DNA from: Streptomyces sp. NBC_00289
GTDB taxonomy: Bacteria > Actinomycetota > Actinomycetes > Streptomycetales > Streptomycetaceae
Length of the DNA: 64,000 bases
Assembly (NCBI RefSeq): GCF_041435115.1
Contig: NZ_CP108046.1
Coordinates: 2,728,001 to 2,792,000, forward strand
Reading direction: 5' to 3'
Made by a program: the position numbers and the translations under genes. Below, one piece after another: positions 17,534 to 26,032 of the stretch. The first letter of the stretch is position 1. The number at the start of each line of letters is the position of its first letter. Under the pieces are notes generated by a model. That model made no database searches, was not told the origin of the DNA, and saw nothing but the letters and a program-made list of their open reading frames with translations.

Positions 17534-18964
17534 GTGCCCGCACACGACGACGTCGAGGAGTTCGCGGCCCTGCTGCGGCGGCTGAAGCAGCGCACGGACC
17601 GCAGTTACGGTTCGCTGGCCCGCCGCCTGAACATGAACACCTCCACGCTGCACCGCTACTGCGCCGGTGAGGCGGTTCCCCTCGACTACGCGCCCGTGGA
17701 ACGCTTCGCCGTGCTGTGCGGGGCTTCGGCGGACGAGCGCCTGGAACTGCATCGCTCGTGGCTCCTCGCGGTGGCGGCCCGGCAACGCCCCCGCACCACC
17801 GGCACCCTGCAGACGCCGGCCGGACCGGAGACGTCGACCGGACCGGAGACGTCGGCCGCTCCGGACGCATCGGGCCCGTCCGACACACCGGCACCGAACC
17901 CGAACCCGAACCCGAACCCAGCCTCTGCTCCTGCTCCTGCTCCTGCCTCAGTCTTCGAGTCCGCCGGTCCCTCGCCCGTCAGGGCCGGGGAACCAACCGC
18001 GACCCGACCGCTGCGCCGCCCCTGGTACCGGCGTCGTCGGACCGCCGTCACGGCGGCCGTGGCCACCGTGCTGCTCGTCACCCTGGGCAGCCTCTCAGCC
18101 CTGTCGGCGGACCGCCCCTCGACGGGCGACTCCGCACAGCCCGCCCCGCCCTCGGCCCGCGCCACGGCGTCCGGCGCACTCCACCATCCGTCGGCCACCT
18201 CCGAAAGCCCCTCCCCCGGCGCCTCCACGACGCGGTCGCCCTCGGCGCACGCCAAGCCCTCCGCGTCCCGCTCAGGTTCCGCGACCGGCACCGGCTCGGG
18301 GACCGCCGGCAGCCGCGGGCCCGGCAAGCCGGACTCCACCGCCGTCCCCCTCGCCTGGACCGCCGACTCCCAGGTGTGGGCGCTCGGCTGCAGCCACGAC
18401 TACGTCATCGCCAAGCCGCCCCGGCAGGTCCCGCCGCCCCCGGCCGCTCAGGACGCGGGGACGTGGGCGGCGACGCAGGGCGCGGTGCACGGACGGGAGA
18501 CCAACGTGCGGATCTCGGTCCAGGGACGGTCCTCGACGGCCGTCGTCCTGGAGGCGCTGCGGGTCCGTGTCGTCGGACGCGCGGCGCCCGCCCAGGGCAA
18601 CGTCTACGCCATGGAGCAGGGCTGCGGCGGGGATATGACCCCCCGCTACTTCGCCGTCGATCTGGACCAGAACCGGCCCATCGCCCGCTCAGTCGCGGGA
18701 GCCGACAGCGAGCACACGATCCCCGCGGTCAGCATGCCCTACCGGGTGTCCGCCGAGGACCCGGAGGCCCTGCTGGTCACCGCGCGGACCGAGGCCTGCG
18801 ACTGCGACTGGTACCTCGAACTGGACTGGTCCTCCCAGGGCCGCACCGGCACGATCCGCGTCGACGACCACGGCCGCCCGTTCCGCACGAGCGGCATCAA
18901 GGGCCTGTCCCGCTACTGGTACGGGTCGAACGGTTCTGCGCGCCAGTGGGTCCCCACCGACTGA
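17534..18964 (+). CDS. XRE-type HTH protein with single membrane helix and extracellular domain
   Basis: 476 aa from GTG 17534 (GGGGG ribosome site); an upstream ATG 17489 is possible. Order: HTH (EEFAALLRRLKQRTDRSYGS, SLARRLNMNTSTLHRYCAGE); a Pro/Ser/Thr-rich linker with TSTGPETS-like repeats and a short run of PN pairs; a membrane helix (TAVTAAVATVLLVTLGSLSAL) with a preceding WYRRRR; then a second disordered stretch and an extracellular domain of about 200 residues with paired cysteines (LGCSHDY, EQGCGGDMTP, EACDCDWY). The layout is that of RodZ-like or one-component transmembrane regulators. Ligand and targets unknown. Confidence 0.8.
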   Translation: MPAHDDVEEFAALLRRLKQRTDRSYGSLARRLNMNTSTLHRYCAGEAVPLDYAPVERFAVLCGASADERLELHRSWLLAVAARQRPRTTGTLQTPAGPETSTGPETSAAPDASGPSDTPAPNPNPNPNPASAPAPAPASVFESAGPSPVRAGEPTATRPLRRPWYRRRRTAVTAAVATVLLVTLGSLSALSADRPSTGDSAQPAPPSARATASGALHHPSATSESPSPGASTTRSPSAHAKPSASRSGSATGTGSGTAGSRGPGKPDSTAVPLAWTADSQVWALGCSHDYVIAKPPRQVPPPPAAQDAGTWAATQGAVHGRETNVRISVQGRSSTAVVLEALRVRVVGRAAPAQGNVYAMEQGCGGDMTPRYFAVDLDQNRPIARSVAGADSEHTIPAVSMPYRVSAEDPEALLVTARTEACDCDWYLELDWSSQGRTGTIRVDDHGRPFRTSGIKGLSRYWYGSNGSARQWVPTD

Positions 18965-18968
18965 CTCG

Positions 18969-18999
18969 GTGCCGCGGACACGGCCTACGGCCGCGGCAC
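18969..18999. terminator. Stem-loop between convergent genes
   Basis: GTGCCGCGG at 18969-18977 pairs with CCGCGGCAC at 18991-18999. It covers the stop codon of the pyruvate oxidase gene and follows the XRE/TM gene by 4 bases, so it can serve both. Confidence 0.65.
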
Positions 19000-20727
19000 G
19001 TTGCGGAGGTTGGAGCGGGCCATCTGAAGCATCCGGCCGACCCCGCCGTCCAGCACGATCTTCGAGGCGGACAGCGCGAACCCGGTCACCATCTCGGCGC
19101 TGATCTTCGGCGGAATGGAGAGGGCGTTGGGGTCGGTGACGATGTCGACGAGGGCCGGCCCCTTGTGCCGGAACGCGTCCTTGAGGGCGCCCGCGAGGTC
19201 CTTGGGCTTCTCGACACGCACCCCGTGGGCACCGCAGGCACGGGCGACGGCGGCGAAGTCGGGGTTCCTGTTCGTGGTGCCGTACGACGGCAGCCCGGCG
19301 ACCAGCATCTCCAGCTCGACCATGCCCAGCGAGGAGTTGTTGAAGAGGACGACCTTCACCGGCAGGTCGTACTGCACGAGGGTGAGGAAGTCGCCCATGA
19401 GCATGGAGAACCCGCCGTCGCCGGACATGGAGACGACCTGGCGGCTCCGGTCGGTGAACTGCGCCCCGATCGCCATGGGCAGCGCGTTCGCCATCGAGCC
19501 GTGGGAGAAGGAACCGATCACGCGGCGGCGGCCGTTGGGTGAGATGTAGCGGGCGGCCCAGACGTTGCACATGCCGGTGTCGACGGTGAACACCGCGTCG
19601 TCGTCGGCGAGTTCGTCGAGCACGGAGGCCACGTACTCGGGGTGGATGGGCACGTGCTTGTCGACCTTGCGGGTGTACGCCTTGACGACCCCCTCGAGCG
19701 CGTCCGCGTGCTTCTTGAGCATCCTGTCGAGGAAGCGCCGGTTGTCCTTGGTCCGCACGCGCGGGGTCAGACAGCGCAGGGTCTCCCGCACATCGCCCCA
19801 CACGGCGAGGTCCAGCTTGGAGCGGCGGCCCAGGTGTTCGGGCCGGACGTCGACCTGGACGATCTTCACGTCGTCGGGCAGGAAGGCGTTGTACGGGAAG
19901 TCGGTGCCGAGCAGGATCAGCAGGTCACACTCGTGGGTGGCCTCGTAGGCGGCCCCGTAGCCGAGCAGGCCGCTCATGCCGACGTCGTACGGGTTGTCGT
20001 ACTGGATCCATTCCTTGCCGCGCAGCGCGTGCCCGACCGGGGACTTGATCTTTCCGGCGAACTCCATGACCTCGGCGTGCGCGCCCGCCGTGCCGCTGCC
20101 GCAGAACAGGGTGACCTTCTCGGCCCGGTCGATCATGTCGACGAGCTTGTCGAGTTCGGCGTCGCCGGGGCGGACGCTGGGCCGGGAGGTGACGAGGGCG
20201 GTCTCGGCGGCCTTCTCGGGCGCGGGCTCGGCGGCGATGTCACCGGGGAGGGCGACGACGCTGACGCCGGACTGCCCGACCGCGTGCTGGATCGCCGTCT
20301 GGAGCAGCCTCGGCATCTGCTTCGGGCTGGAGATCAGCTCGCTGTAGTGGCTGCACTCGCGGAACAGCTGGTCGGGGTGCGTCTCCTGGAAGTAGCCGAG
20401 GCCGATCTCGCTGGAGGGGATGTGCGAGGCGAGGGCGATGACGGGCGCCATGGAGCGGTGGGCGTCGTAGAGGCCGTTGATGAGATGCAGGTTGCCCGGT
20501 CCGCTGGAGCCCGCGCAGGCCGTGAGCTTGCCGGTGATCTGGGCTTCCGCGCCGGCGGCGAAGGCGGCGGTCTCCTCGTGCCGGACGTGCACCCAGTCGA
20601 GGGCGGCGTTGCGGCGGACCGCGTCCACGACCGGGTTGAGGCTGTCGCCGACGACGCCGTACAGGCGTTTGACTCCGGCACGGACGAGGATGTCGACGAA
20701 CTGCTCGGCAACGTTCTGCTTGGCCAT
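18985..20727 (-). CDS. poxB: Pyruvate dehydrogenase (quinone)/pyruvate oxidase, ThDP-dependent
   Basis: 580 aa, standard length. Three thiamin-enzyme domains are present. The N-terminal Pyr domain has the catalytic glutamate in RHEETAAFAAGAEAQ. The middle domain includes FCGSGTAGAHAEV. The C-terminal PP domain has the ThDP motif GDGGFSMLMGDFL followed about 25 residues on by FNNSSLGMVE. PoxB oxidises pyruvate to acetate and CO2 at the membrane, feeding quinone. The closest family pattern is PoxB rather than acetolactate synthase (YFQETHPDQLFRECSHYSEL). Single gene, convergent with the XRE/TM gene. Confidence 0.9.
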   Translation of the reverse strand: MAKQNVAEQFVDILVRAGVKRLYGVVGDSLNPVVDAVRRNAALDWVHVRHEETAAFAAGAEAQITGKLTACAGSSGPGNLHLINGLYDAHRSMAPVIALASHIPSSEIGLGYFQETHPDQLFRECSHYSELISSPKQMPRLLQTAIQHAVGQSGVSVVALPGDIAAEPAPEKAAETALVTSRPSVRPGDAELDKLVDMIDRAEKVTLFCGSGTAGAHAEVMEFAGKIKSPVGHALRGKEWIQYDNPYDVGMSGLLGYGAAYEATHECDLLILLGTDFPYNAFLPDDVKIVQVDVRPEHLGRRSKLDLAVWGDVRETLRCLTPRVRTKDNRRFLDRMLKKHADALEGVVKAYTRKVDKHVPIHPEYVASVLDELADDDAVFTVDTGMCNVWAARYISPNGRRRVIGSFSHGSMANALPMAIGAQFTDRSRQVVSMSGDGGFSMLMGDFLTLVQYDLPVKVVLFNNSSLGMVELEMLVAGLPSYGTTNRNPDFAAVARACGAHGVRVEKPKDLAGALKDAFRHKGPALVDIVTDPNALSIPPKISAEMVTGFALSASKIVLDGGVGRMLQMARSNLRNVPRP

Positions 20728-20793
20728 GGTGCTCTCATGCCCTTTCGGTGTCCGGAGATCCCCGCAGGGTCCATGAATTCACAACAAGCGCTG

Positions 20794-22530
20794 TCATGCC
20801 TCCCAGACGGCTGCGGCCGTACGGTCGTCCGCGTATCCCTTGACCCGGACCTGCACGTCGGCGAGGAACGCGGCAAGACCGGGCGGAGCCTGCCCGGCCC
20901 ACCGGCCGGTCAGGTATCCGCACAGTTCGGGCTCGCCGCGCAGCGGTTCGGCGAGCCCGTCGGTGCACATCACGAGCGTGTCACCCGGGCGGCCGACGGA
21001 GGCGCGGAAGCGGAACGGCTCACGGGGCGGCTCGGGTGCGGGCTCGTACGGGCTCGGCGGTGTCGGGATGCCGAGATCCATGGTGAGCCGGTCGCCCTCG
21101 GGGGTCTCGGCCGGCAGCGAGCCGAAGCCGACCACCGGTTCGCCGGTGATGTCGGCGACCCTCGGCTCGATGTCCTGCCACTCCCCGTCCCGCAGCCGGA
21201 ACAGTCCGCCGGTGCCGACGCCGAAGAACACGCGGGTACGGCAGTCCGGGTCGGCCGGCAGCAGCAGGCAGCGCAGGCTGGCGGCGTACTCGTCCGGGTC
21301 GATGCCCTGTTCGGCGGCGCTGGCACGGAGCCTGCCCAGGCTGCGGTCGGTGAGGCGGTGCAGGCCGGACTTCAGGTCGCCGCGGCGGCCTGCCCTTATG
21401 TCCTCGGCGAGCCGGGCGTGGCTGCGGCCCACGGCCCGGCCGATCCACCGGCAGGCCTCGGCGGCCGCCCGGTGCGCGCCCGGTGTGGCGCGCGCCCCGG
21501 TCGCCATCGCGACCAGCACCAGCGTCTGGTCACCGGTCCCGAAACGGGCGGTGAGCAGGGAGTCCCGGCGCGGCTCGCCGCGGAACCGTGCGGAGTCTCC
21601 GCGCCCGGAGACGGCCCGCAGGGTGCAGGCCCCGTACCGGGCCCCGTCGAGGACGGTGTCCGCCACCAGGTCGTCCAGGTCGTCGGGGTCGGCGGGCGGC
21701 AGGGCGGTGGGTTCGGCGTCGTAGGTGGGCGGGCCGGAGCCGACGTAGTCGACGGCCACCGGGGGGAGGGACGGGAGGTCCACGCGGGTGGCGGTGCGGT
21801 TCGCCTCGCCGGCGGTGAGGGGTGCGGGCGCGCTGCCGTCGCCGGGGTCTCCGCCGAGTCCGGGTCCGGCGCCGGAGTCGGGTGGGGTGCGGCCGGCGAA
21901 GGGGCCCGGCGGACGCTCCCTCGGTACGGGTCCGGCCTGCACGGCCTCAGCGGCTTCCGCGGCGGCGGCGATGGCGTCCCGGTCGGCGTCGGCGCCCACA
22001 TCACGTCCCGGACCGGGCTCCCGTACCGGGCCGGTGCCGGGCGCACGGTCCGGGACGTTCGCGGTGTCCTCACCGAAGTCCCGGCCGGTGTCCTCACCGA
22101 AGTCCCGGCCGGTGTCCTCGCGGGTGTCCCGGCCGGAGGGCGGGGGCGGCGGCGCGTCGGGGGGCATTCGGGAGGCGGGGACGGTGGTGGCCGGTGTCTC
22201 CGTCGACGGGCGGCCACCGGCCGCGGACGGGGTGCGCACCTGGGGCGCGCGCTCGACGAATCCCGGCGGCATCGGTCCACGCGGGAAGGTCGCCGGGGCC
22301 GGGGGTGCGTCGGGGGGCGGCTCCCAGGGAGCGCGTTGCGGAGCGAACTCCGGGCGGGGCGGCGTGTCCGGCGTCCGCTGCCCGGCGTCCACCGCTCCCG
22401 CCGCCGACGCGAACCGGTCGTCGAGTGAATCGGGCGCCGCCGTGGGTCCGGTGTCCCCGGTGGAGTCCTCGTACAGCTGCCTCCACCAGTCGTCCTCGTG
22501 ACCGGCGGGCGGTCCCCCCTGCTGACTCAT
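20794..22530 (-). CDS. PP2C-type protein phosphatase domain protein with long disordered N-terminus
   Basis: 578 aa from ATG 22530 (MSQQGGPPAG, GAGGG upstream). Residues 1-280 are Pro/Gly/Asp-rich and disordered, with an almost exact repeat TGRDFGED. The C-terminal 290 residues form a PP2C-like domain: GDQTLVLVAMATGARATPGA, FFGVGTGGLFRLRDGEWQDI, GDTLVMCTDGLAEPL (metal-site aspartate) and a final YADDRTAAAVWEA. It should dephosphorylate Ser/Thr phosphoproteins, balancing kinases such as PknB homologues. Some canonical metal-binding aspartates of the first motif are not obvious, so activity may be altered. Confidence 0.8.
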   Translation of the reverse strand: MSQQGGPPAGHEDDWWRQLYEDSTGDTGPTAAPDSLDDRFASAAGAVDAGQRTPDTPPRPEFAPQRAPWEPPPDAPPAPATFPRGPMPPGFVERAPQVRTPSAAGGRPSTETPATTVPASRMPPDAPPPPPSGRDTREDTGRDFGEDTGRDFGEDTANVPDRAPGTGPVREPGPGRDVGADADRDAIAAAAEAAEAVQAGPVPRERPPGPFAGRTPPDSGAGPGLGGDPGDGSAPAPLTAGEANRTATRVDLPSLPPVAVDYVGSGPPTYDAEPTALPPADPDDLDDLVADTVLDGARYGACTLRAVSGRGDSARFRGEPRRDSLLTARFGTGDQTLVLVAMATGARATPGAHRAAAEACRWIGRAVGRSHARLAEDIRAGRRGDLKSGLHRLTDRSLGRLRASAAEQGIDPDEYAASLRCLLLPADPDCRTRVFFGVGTGGLFRLRDGEWQDIEPRVADITGEPVVGFGSLPAETPEGDRLTMDLGIPTPPSPYEPAPEPPREPFRFRASVGRPGDTLVMCTDGLAEPLRGEPELCGYLTGRWAGQAPPGLAAFLADVQVRVKGYADDRTAAAVWEA

Positions 22531-22718
22531 GCCCTCAATTGTCCACCGCACGGCCGGGATGAAAACGGGGCATCCGGAAAATCCGGCCCATCTCCTGGGC
22601 GGCTCCCGGCGCGTCGGGTGACAGGTCGAACACCGATGCTAAGGATCGCCGCGCACCGGCACGGCTTTGCGAGCAGGGCTGACCTGCGGCTTCTCCTACT
22701 CTCCGGCAGTCTGGTCAG

Positions 22719-23201
22719 ATGGGAGTGTGGGACCTCCTGCTGGTCGGTGCGGTCCTCCTGCTCGGCTTGTGCGGAGTACTGGTGCCCGGGGTACCGGGGT
22801 CGTGGCTCGTGTGGGCCGCGGTCTCGTGGTGGGCGCTGAAGGATCCGCAGCCGGTCTCCTGGTGGCTCCTGGTGGGCGCCACCGTCGCGCTGTTCACCTC
22901 CCAGGTGGTGCGCTGGGCGCTGCCGCCCAGACGGCTGCGGGAGAGCGGCGCCACTCCTCGGATGGCGGTGTACGCCGGGCTGGGCGCGCTCGCCGGCTTC
23001 TTCCTGGTGCCCGTGCTCGGCGCGATCCCCGGCTTCGTGGGCGGCATCTACCTCTGCGAACGCCGTCGGCTCGGCCGTCACGGTGAGGCGATGGCGGCCC
23101 TGCGGACGGCGATGCGCTCGGGCGGCTCCAGTGTGCTCGCCGAACTGTTCACCTGCCTGCTGATCATGGGGGCGTGGCTGGGGGCGGTGTTCTGGGGCTG
23201 A
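22719..23201 (+). CDS. DUF456 membrane protein
   Basis: 160 aa, small integral membrane protein with four hydrophobic segments. The DUF456 signature is a glycine-rich opening (LLLVGAVLLLGLCGVLVPGVPG) and the segment FFLVPVLGAIPGFVGGIYLCE. Function in this family is unknown. The start at 22719 has no clear ribosome site; an internal GTG is possible but the first helix begins at once. It is divergent from the PP2C gene. Confidence 0.8.
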   Translation: MGVWDLLLVGAVLLLGLCGVLVPGVPGSWLVWAAVSWWALKDPQPVSWWLLVGATVALFTSQVVRWALPPRRLRESGATPRMAVYAGLGALAGFFLVPVLGAIPGFVGGIYLCERRRLGRHGEAMAALRTAMRSGGSSVLAELFTCLLIMGAWLGAVFWG

Positions 23202-23655
23202 GCAGCCTCGGACGAAGCGCCGCCGACTCCGGCCGTCGGGTACTGCGCGGCCCACTCGGGGCCCGAGCGACACGGCACCGCCTACGGCCGTCGCGCCCCC
23301 GGCCCGGGACATGGGGCGACGCGTCACCGACTTCGGCCCCTCCGACGACGCCGCACTGCCTACGGCTGTCAGATGCTGCGCCGCCGGCCCGGGACCCGCG
23401 GTGACGCGTCACCGACTTCGGCCCCTCGGACGACTGCCGCACCGCCTACGGCCGTCCGACGCCGCGCCCCCGGCCCAGGCCCCGAAAGCCGCAGCGCCGC
23501 CTCCCGCTCCCGGACGATCCGGCACGACTCAAGGCCCCCGGGACGGTACGGCACCGGACTCCGGCCGTCGGATGCCGCGCCCCCGGCCCAGGCCCCCCGG
23601 ACCTAGGTCGAGAAGACGATGCGCCGGGCCCGCCGGGCGTGTTTGGCTGGCCTGC
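23202..23655. repeat. Intergenic region of diverged GC-rich repeats
   Basis: 454 bp without a convincing gene. A motif of the form GCACCGCCTACGGCCGTC followed by GCGCCCCCGGCCCGGGAC-like sequence recurs about every 80-110 bp (near 23213, 23271, 23350, 23429 and 23548). The phrase GTCACCGACTTCGGCCCCTC occurs twice (around 23325 and 23407). Frames that cross it are low complexity and change with each repeat. Confidence 0.65.
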
Positions 23656-24072
23656 ATGACCGCATTCAGTGAGGCCGAGCGCGCGTACCTCAGGTCGCAG
23701 CGGCTGGGACGGCTCGCCACCGTCGACGCCCACGGACAGCCGCAGGCCAACCCGGTCGGCTTCTTCCCGCAGGACGACGGCACGATCCTGATCGGCGGCC
23801 TGGCGATGGGCCGTACCAAGAAGTGGCGCAACCTGCGGCAGAACCCGAAGGTCGCCCTGGTCGTCGACGACATCGTCAGCCTGCGGCCGTGGAAGGTGCG
23901 GGGCATCGACATCCGCGGCGAGGCGGAACTCCTCACCGGCCCGCACGAGCTGGGCCCGCACTTCAGCGAGGAGGTGATCCGCATCCTGCCGCGGCGCATC
24001 CACAGCTGGGGGCTGGAGGAGGACAGCCCCGAGCTCAGCGGCTCGGCTGCCGGAGGAAGCCTTCCAGGGTGA
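23656..24072 (+). CDS. PPOX-class F420-dependent oxidoreductase (split-barrel flavin-type fold)
   Basis: 138 aa from ATG 23656; the longer frame upstream is repeat sequence. The pyridoxamine-5'-phosphate-oxidase-like split barrel is seen in LRSQRLGRLATVDAHGQPQA, NPVGFFPQDDGTILIGG, KWRNLRQNPKVALVVDDIV and RGIDIRGEAELL. Actinobacterial members use F420 (or FMN) to reduce varied substrates. The last 13 codons overlap the convergent ogt gene. Confidence 0.85.
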   Translation: MTAFSEAERAYLRSQRLGRLATVDAHGQPQANPVGFFPQDDGTILIGGLAMGRTKKWRNLRQNPKVALVVDDIVSLRPWKVRGIDIRGEAELLTGPHELGPHFSEEVIRILPRRIHSWGLEEDSPELSGSAAGGSLPG

Positions 24073-24538
24073 GCAGCCGCGTCTTGCGGTCCAGGCCGCC
24101 CGCGTACCCGGTCAGCGAACCGTCGGCGCCGATCACCCGGTGGCACGGCCGGACGATCAGCAGCGGGTTGGCGCCGATCGCGCCGCCCACGGCCCGTACG
24201 GCGGCCCTGGGGGCACCGATCCGGGCGGCGATCTCACCGTAGGTCACGGTGCCTCCGTAGGGCACGGCGTCGAGGGCGGCCCACACCCGTTCCCGGAACT
24301 CGGTGCCGACCGCCAGCAACTCCAGCCGGAACTCCTTGAGTTCACCGGCGAAGTAGGCGGCGAGCTGCTCCTCGGCCGCCCGGAACGGGCCGGGGTCGTG
24401 CCGCCAGTCGTCCTGGACGGTGCGGCCGCCCTTCTGGCCGGGCACGGAGAGCGAGGCCAGGGCGCCGGTCGGGCCGGCGGTCAGCAGCAGCGCGCCGACG
24501 GGGCTGTCGACGGCGGTCCAGTAGGTCGTGGTACTCAC
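24035..24538 (-). CDS. ogt: Methylated-DNA-[protein]-cysteine S-methyltransferase
   Basis: 167 aa suicide repair protein that moves the methyl group from O6-methylguanine to its own cysteine. The active site PCHRVI is present in LLIVRPCHRVIGADGSLTGY, with the winged-helix segment VPYGGTVTYGEIAARIG before it. Its ATG overlaps the stop of the ada/alkA gene (ATGA), so the two repair proteins are translationally coupled. Its 3' end overlaps the convergent PPOX gene by 38 bp. Confidence 0.93.
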   Translation of the reverse strand: MSTTTYWTAVDSPVGALLLTAGPTGALASLSVPGQKGGRTVQDDWRHDPGPFRAAEEQLAAYFAGELKEFRLELLAVGTEFRERVWAALDAVPYGGTVTYGEIAARIGAPRAAVRAVGGAIGANPLLIVRPCHRVIGADGSLTGYAGGLDRKTRLLTLEGFLRQPSR

Positions 24539-25941
24539 AGGAACTCCAACTCCCCTGCTGTACGCAGGTGTTGCACGGCATAGGAGCGCCAGGGGCGCCA
24601 GCTGTCGGGAATGTCGAGGCCGGGTGGGGCGACGTCGGGATCGCCGAGGGCGCGGGTGCGGACGGCGGCGACGGTACGGGCGTCCAGGCCGGGCAGGGCG
24701 AGCAGCGCACGCTGCGCGTCGTCCCGGTCGGCGCCCGGGTCGAGCCGTACGACGCCGTCCGCGAGGGCCGTGGTGAGCGCGCCCAGAGGGCCGTCCGGCT
24801 CGGCCTCGGCGAGGACGGCGGGTTCGGGGAAGAGGTGGGTGAGGCTGCCGCAGGGGGCGTCCAGGGCCTTGCCGTACCGCCGTACCAGCCGTTCGGACTC
24901 GGCCCGGCCGGCCAGCGCCCGTACCGCCAGTTCCTCGGGGTCGGCGGCGCCCGGCGAGCGCAGCCCGGGCCGGGCCGCGACCAGGGGGGCGAGCCGTACG
25001 TCGGCGCCGAGCCGTTCGTCGACGGCGTACGGATCGGAGTCGAGGTCGAACAGGCGCCGCAGCCGCCCGACGGCGGTGGTCAGGTCACGGGGGTCGGTGA
25101 GGTGGAGGCGGGCGTCCAGCCAGCCGCCGGGATGGGCGGCGCCGCGCGGCGGCCCCGGGGCGCCGGGCCGTTCGTCCACGGCGACGATGCCGGTGCCGTG
25201 GGGCAGGCGGAGGGTGCGCCGGTAGATGCGGCCGCCCCGCGGTCCGCTCACCTCCTCCAGGCCGGGCACGGCCTCACCGTCGAGCAGGTCGAAGACGGCG
25301 CCGGCCTGGTAGGGGCCTCGGTGGGCCAACCGCAGCGGGATGCCCGCGGTCGGGGTGGCCGCCCGCCGGGGCGCCCGCCCGCCGTGCGGCGCGGCGGCGC
25401 GCAGTGTGCTCGGTGTCGCGGCGTACACGGCCCGGACGGTGTCGTTGAACTGCCGCACGCTCGCGAACCCGGACGCGAAGGCGATCTCGGTGATCGCCAG
25501 CTCGGTGGTCTGCAGCAGGACGCGCGCGGTGTGCGCCCGCTGGGCGCGGGCCAGTGCGACCGGTCCGGCGCCCAGCTCGGTGGTGAGCTGCCGCTGCACC
25601 TGGCGCGCGCTGTATCCCAGCCGCGTGGCGAGGCCGGCCACGCCCTCCCGGTCGACGACACCGTCGCCGATCAGGCGCATGGCCCGCCCCACCACGTCGG
25701 CGCGTACGTTCCAGTCGGCGGAGCCCGGCACGGCGTCCGGCCGGCACCGCCGGCAGGCCCGGAAGCCCGAGCCCTGCGCGGCGGCGGCCGTCGCGTAGAA
25801 CCGCACGTTGCGCCGTTTCGGGGTCACCGCCGGGCAGCTGGGCCGGCAGTAGATCCCGGTCGTCTCGACGGCGAAGAAGAACTCGCCGTCGAACCGGGCG
25901 TCCCGGCTGCGCACCGCCTCGTACCTGCTGTCCTCGTCCAT
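24535..25941 (-). CDS. Ada-AlkA fusion: methyl-sensing regulator and 3-methyladenine DNA glycosylase
   Basis: 468 aa from ATG 25941 (MDEDSRYEAVRSRD). Domains in order: Ada zinc/methyl-acceptor domain with four cysteines (TGIYCRPSCPAVTP, FRACRRCRPDAV); AraC-type HTH (VAGLATRLGYSARQVQRQL, LAITEIAFASGFASVRQFND); AlkA N-terminal domain; and an HhH glycosylase domain (LALPGLDARTVAAVRTRALGD, then PDVAPPGLD). It senses phosphotriester methylation, activates the adaptive response and itself excises alkylated bases. Operon with ogt (4-bp overlap). Such Ada-AlkA fusions are usual in actinobacteria. Confidence 0.93.
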   Translation of the reverse strand: MDEDSRYEAVRSRDARFDGEFFFAVETTGIYCRPSCPAVTPKRRNVRFYATAAAAQGSGFRACRRCRPDAVPGSADWNVRADVVGRAMRLIGDGVVDREGVAGLATRLGYSARQVQRQLTTELGAGPVALARAQRAHTARVLLQTTELAITEIAFASGFASVRQFNDTVRAVYAATPSTLRAAAPHGGRAPRRAATPTAGIPLRLAHRGPYQAGAVFDLLDGEAVPGLEEVSGPRGGRIYRRTLRLPHGTGIVAVDERPGAPGPPRGAAHPGGWLDARLHLTDPRDLTTAVGRLRRLFDLDSDPYAVDERLGADVRLAPLVAARPGLRSPGAADPEELAVRALAGRAESERLVRRYGKALDAPCGSLTHLFPEPAVLAEAEPDGPLGALTTALADGVVRLDPGADRDDAQRALLALPGLDARTVAAVRTRALGDPDVAPPGLDIPDSWRPWRSYAVQHLRTAGELEFL

Positions 25942-26032
25942 CACGCCATCCAGTGTGGGCGACGGCCGAGGACGGCGCTGGCGGAAATCGGACGCGGCGG
26001 TGCGCCCCGGAACGTGCGACGCGGGCGCGGGT

